From the IMG/VR virus record IMGVR_UViG_3300040809_000839, positions 1 through 32,501 of that record: a stretch of 32,501 nucleotides of DNA; one strand, given 5' to 3'. This stretch comes from a virus. The position numbers were made by a program, and so were the translations under genes. Within the stretch, counting starts at the first letter, position 1. Every line of letters begins with the position of its first letter. This document shows, one piece after another, positions 30,968 through 32,501 of this stretch. The notes below the pieces were generated by a model that saw only the letters and a list, made by a program, of their open reading frames with translations, did not search any database and had not been told where the DNA came from.

Positions 30968-31481
30968 TCAAAAACTCTTTGTCTTCCTCTTTTGAAGAAG
31001 GACGCTCGCCATCGTCAGTGGCCCAGCCAGCTTTTGCAGCTTCTCCTATCATACCATTATAGGGGCAAGGTGTTCCCGCATGCATCATCGCATCGAAAAC
31101 TCGTTGATCTTGGCACATAACTGACACGGCTGCTACTTTCATGCCCATGTCATACAAGGTTTTTGCATTTTTGAGACGTTCACAGTTGTCATCCGTGAAT
31201 TGCGTGCCGGTTGAGATCCCTAGGATCTGGGTTTGCACCGCCCCTGCTACTCCAAATGTACATAAATCGGAGTTAGAAGTGTTAATTGTGGGAGAAATTG
31301 CTGAAGGAGGGGGACTTTTGAGTGTAGTCGTTGTACTTCCAGTAGTTGTGATAGTGCTATCCGTAGTGCTTTCAGTACGAATTACTTCTTGCGAGTTAGC
31401 TTCGGCTATAAAAAGGCCAAAAAATATAATTGCTATGCCTACAACTACAATTCTAGTCAGACTTGCATCTAAGTTATCCAT
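30894..31481 (-). CDS. Exported protein with signal anchor and C-terminal membrane segment (195 residues)
   Basis: The first gene of the P1 unit. The N-terminus has a hydrophobic segment (about 10-30: I-V-V-V-G-I-A-I-I-F-F-G-L-F-I-A-E-A) that may be a signal peptide or anchor. A Thr/Ser-rich linker follows (about 35-65). A cysteine-bearing domain comes next (about 70-150, with N-S-D-L-C-T-F-G-V-A-G-A-V-Q-T-Q-I-L-G and Y-D-M-G-M-K-V-A-A-V-S-V-M-C). The C-terminus is hydrophobic (G-G-G-I-A-A-L-L-A-L-L-L-L-L). Four cysteines in the domain suggest disulfides. It probably spans the envelope. Its ATG has no good nearby ribosome site; an unused AAGGAGG lies about 40 bases upstream. Confidence 0.77.
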   Translation of the reverse strand: MDNLDASLTRIVVVGIAIIFFGLFIAEANSQEVIRTESTTDSTITTTGSTTTTLKSPPPSAISPTINTSNSDLCTFGVAGAVQTQILGISTGTQFTDDNCERLKNAKTLYDMGMKVAAVSVMCQDQRVFDAMMHAGTPCPYNGMIGEAAKAGWATDDGERPSSKEEDKEFLNDTQKQTATAGGGIAALLALLLLL

Positions 31482-31521
31482 TTTTTAAGTTTTGGTAGTT
31501 TCCTACGCTTGAGTGAAAAAA

Positions 31522-31529
31522 TCCTCCTT
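31522..31529 (-). promoter_or_regulatory. Orphan ribosome-binding sequence in the P1 leader
   Basis: AAGGAGGA on the minus strand is a near-perfect Shine-Dalgarno sequence, but no usual start codon follows within the next dozen bases. The first gene's ATG is 40 bases further on and an in-frame stop lies between. Confidence 0.6.
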
Positions 31530-31546
31530 AGGTATTTTATGAATAA

Positions 31547-31575
31547 ATTATACCGAGGTTGGAGTCAAATGTCAA
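31547..31575 (-). promoter_or_regulatory. Sigma70 promoter P1 for the exported-protein operon
   Basis: On the minus strand TTGACA (31570-31575) and TATAAT (31547-31552) are separated by 17 bp, a perfect consensus. An A/T-rich block with ATTTC precedes the -35, as at P2 and P5. The predicted transcript starts near 31540, leaving a leader of about 60 bases. Confidence 0.88.
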
Positions 31576-31650
31576 GAAATTTTTTTAAGCACCCTTTCGG
31601 ATTTCACAAAAATACACAAGTTGTACATGAGGGGTAGCGCGCGCGAGCCA

Positions 31651-31669
31651 AATGAGAATGAGTCTCATT
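31651..31669. promoter_or_regulatory. Fur-box-like palindrome
   Basis: AATGAG AATGAG T CTCATT: two direct hexamers, one spacer base, and the inverted hexamer. This is the same F-F-x-R layout as the Fur consensus GATAAT GATAAT C ATTATC, with matches at hexamer positions 2, 3 and 5 each time. It also reads as a perfect inverted repeat AATGAGA/TCTCATT. It could instead be the operator of a phage repressor. Confidence 0.5.
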
Positions 31670-31700
31670 ACCGCCCCCTACCTGTCATCCCCTGGCGGAT

Positions 31701-31735
31701 TTTGTGAAATATTACCATTCTTTTCTGTTGCAATT
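31701..31735 (+). repeat. Composite operator/-35 element, copy 1
   Basis: TTTGTGAAATATTACCA, nine variable bases, then GTTGCAATT. The second copy at 31876-31910 has the same two blocks at the same spacing. The last block includes the TTGCAA -35. Confidence 0.75.
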
Positions 31736-31757
31736 GTAGCCCAGGATGGGATATAAT
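31728..31757 (+). promoter_or_regulatory. Rightward (early) promoter 1
   Basis: TTGCAA (31728-31733), 18-bp spacer, TATAAT (31752-31757), followed by a GGGAGG ribosome site and the small gene at 31787. The -35 has two mismatches from consensus. Confidence 0.65.
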
Positions 31758-31786
31758 GCTTGCATTGAATAAGGGAGGCGGTTGCC

Positions 31787-31882
31787 ATGATTTTAAATTT
31801 GCTTTGGGTTTTGGGCTTGGTTTCTTTTTTCGCCATTGTTGGCGGGATTATTTTAGCTGACTACTTTGACGGGAATTTGTGA
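31787..31882 (+). CDS. Small single-membrane-span protein (31 residues)
   Basis: The ATG at 31787 has GGGAGG 9 bases upstream and promoter 1 before it. The 31 residues are mostly one hydrophobic span (L-N-L-L-W-V-L-G-L-V-S-F-F-A-I-V-G-G-I-I) followed by the charged tail L-A-D-Y-F-D-G-N-L. Its end overlaps the second copy of the operator element. Small size limits certainty; the position and ribosome site support expression. Confidence 0.6.
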   Translation: MILNLLWVLGLVSFFAIVGGIILADYFDGNL

Positions 31883-31910
31883 AATATTACCACTATTAGG
31901 GGTTGCAATT
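31876..31910 (+). repeat. Composite operator/-35 element, copy 2
   Basis: TTTGTGAAATATTACCA, nine variable bases, then GTTGCAATT, at the same internal spacing as copy 1 and 175 bp from it. Confidence 0.75.
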
Positions 31911-31931
31911 CATGGGATTATTTGAGACAAT
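31903..31931 (+). promoter_or_regulatory. Rightward (early) promoter 2, weak
   Basis: TTGCAA (31903-31908), 17-bp spacer, GACAAT (31926-31931). The -10 is poor, so it may be weak, activated, or only a binding site. It would supply a transcript to the gene at 31984. Confidence 0.42.
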
Positions 31932-31983
31932 AGCATCATCGGTTAGGGGATGGGCCTCTACCGAAAACACTAGGGAGGGCATT

Positions 31984-32295
31984 ATGCCTTACACTGAAAA
32001 GCAGGTTGCGGCACTGCAAAACGCCGCTCAACAATATGGTACGCTCAACGGTGAGCTTGCCGCTAAACTCGCGGCCGATCTCGGCCAGTCAAAGCGTAGC
32101 GTGATCGCTAAGATCAAGTCGCTTGACTTGCCCTACGCTGTCGCGTCAAAGCCCGTAAAGGGCACTCGCTCCACTAGCAAGGCCGAATATGTCGCGGCCA
32201 TTGCTAAAGCGTTAGACGCTGACGCGTCTACCCTTGCGGGTCTGGAGAAAGCGACCGCGCTTTCTCTCTCCGGCTTGCTGGCGGCTATCCGATGA
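31984..32295 (+). CDS. Putative DNA-binding protein with HTH-like segment (103 residues)
   Basis: I chose the ATG at 31984 with TAGGGAGGG upstream; a frame extended to 31903 begins with a TTG inside the promoter element. The protein starts MPYTEKQVAALQNAAQQYG. An HTH-like stretch (A-K-L-A-A-D-L-G-Q-S-K-R-S-V-I-A-K-I-K-S-L-D-L) is at about 26-48. The C-terminus has L-E-K-A-T-A-L-S-L-S-G-L-L. The L-G-x-S-x-R-S-V-I-A-K pattern occurs in small phage proteins of unknown role. It may be an early regulator. Local G+C is clearly higher than in the leftward genes. Confidence 0.72.
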   Translation: MPYTEKQVAALQNAAQQYGTLNGELAAKLAADLGQSKRSVIAKIKSLDLPYAVASKPVKGTRSTSKAEYVAAIAKALDADASTLAGLEKATALSLSGLLAAIR

Positions 32296-32492
32296 TAGTC
32301 GCGCTTGCTTCTTGGATCGGGGCCGCTTGCATGATGGCGGCTCCTTTCATCATCGACACAAGCGCAGGAAAATATCTTGCGATCTGCGGTTTGGTATTAT
32401 TAACATTGCAAGCCATAGCCAATCGGTGCTATAATCTGGTTTTGCTTAACATCGTCGGAATTGGAGGATATTTTTATGCGCTTTATCTATGA
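32292..32492 (+). CDS. Small membrane protein (66 residues), two or three spans
   Basis: The ATG overlaps the upstream stop (ATGA, 4 bp). The 66 residues consist of hydrophobic segments at about 3-20, 28-43 and 48-65, joined by short charged loops (D-T-S-A-G-K and N-R-C-Y-N). Half-transporter-like (PQ-loop-type) proteins have this look, but nothing decisive is visible. It probably belongs to the early set, for example as an envelope modifier. Confidence 0.68.
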   Translation: MIVALASWIGAACMMAAPFIIDTSAGKYLAICGLVLLTLQAIANRCYNLVLLNIVGIGGYFYALYL

Positions 32493-32501
32493 TTTAGATC
32501 A
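32476..32501 (+). CDS. Start of next rightward gene (cut by window edge)
   Basis: An ATG at 32476 with GGAGG at 32463-32467 opens a frame, MRFIYDLD, to the window end. It overlaps the stop of the previous gene. Too short to identify. Confidence 0.55.

Larger units (their letters stand above)
31482..31786. other. Divergent control region between late and early genes
   Basis: This 305-bp stretch has no supported gene. It holds promoter P1 (leftward), an orphan AAGGAGG, a GC-rich spot (GCGCGCGC near 31638-31645), a 19-bp palindrome, and the first copy of a composite early promoter element. It is the only long intergenic gap in the window. Confidence 0.85.

Noticed and set aside
31903-31983. Longer N-terminus of the HTH-like gene from a TTG at 31903
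   Set aside because: The TTG is part of the duplicated promoter element; the ATG at 31984 has a strong ribosome site.
1-32501. tRNA genes, CRISPR arrays, integrase and attachment sites
   Set aside because: No cloverleaf, regular spaced repeats or recombinase signature were seen on either strand.

Overview
The window is part of the genome of a tailed double-stranded DNA phage (Caudoviricetes). The tail genes run in the lambda order: frameshifted chaperone, tape measure, M, L, K, I and J. With an HK97-fold capsid this points to a siphovirus with a long non-contractile tail. The structural genes are AT-rich, and the fibre, basic-protein and exported-protein families resemble those I associate with marine phages, so an aquatic Gram-negative host is likely. 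Many short proteins carry Sec signal peptides or single membrane segments, and promoters are near-perfect sigma70 type. No integrase, CRISPR array or tRNA gene was seen, and the window is open at both ends.

Almost everything from 1 to 31.5 kb is transcribed leftwards (minus strand); four short genes at the right edge run rightwards. Reading leftwards, five near-consensus sigma70 promoters split the minus strand into units. P1 (about 31.56 kb) drives an operon of small exported or membrane proteins (31.5-27.65 kb). P2 (27.63 kb) drives a short cytosine-methyltransferase-like gene, a large Calx-beta/FN3-like adhesin, a related smaller protein and a tail-assembly chaperone (27.6-22.9 kb). P3 (22.88 kb) drives the small terminase, a coiled-coil membrane protein, the tail fibre, small accessory proteins, four very basic small proteins, an EF-hand/holin-like protein and the large terminase (22.9-16.5 kb). 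P4 (16.49 kb) drives an HNH protein, the portal, a linker gene, the fused protease-scaffold-capsid gene, connector and tail-completion genes, and the major tail protein (16.4-8.5 kb). P5 (8.4 kb) drives the tail chaperones, tape measure and tail tip (8.3 kb to beyond the left edge).

Dosage appears to be set by RNA and translation signals: strong intrinsic terminators follow the capsid and major tail protein genes, an internal ribosome site can release capsid protein from the protease-capsid fusion, and a slippery heptamer makes the G/GT chaperone pair. A 305-bp divergent region (31,482-31,786) separates late and early transcription. It holds a Fur-box-like palindrome and the first of two copies of a composite promoter/operator element that reads into the rightward genes.

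The most unusual parts are the exported-protein operon, the block of protamine-like proteins between the two terminase genes, and the regulatory architecture.
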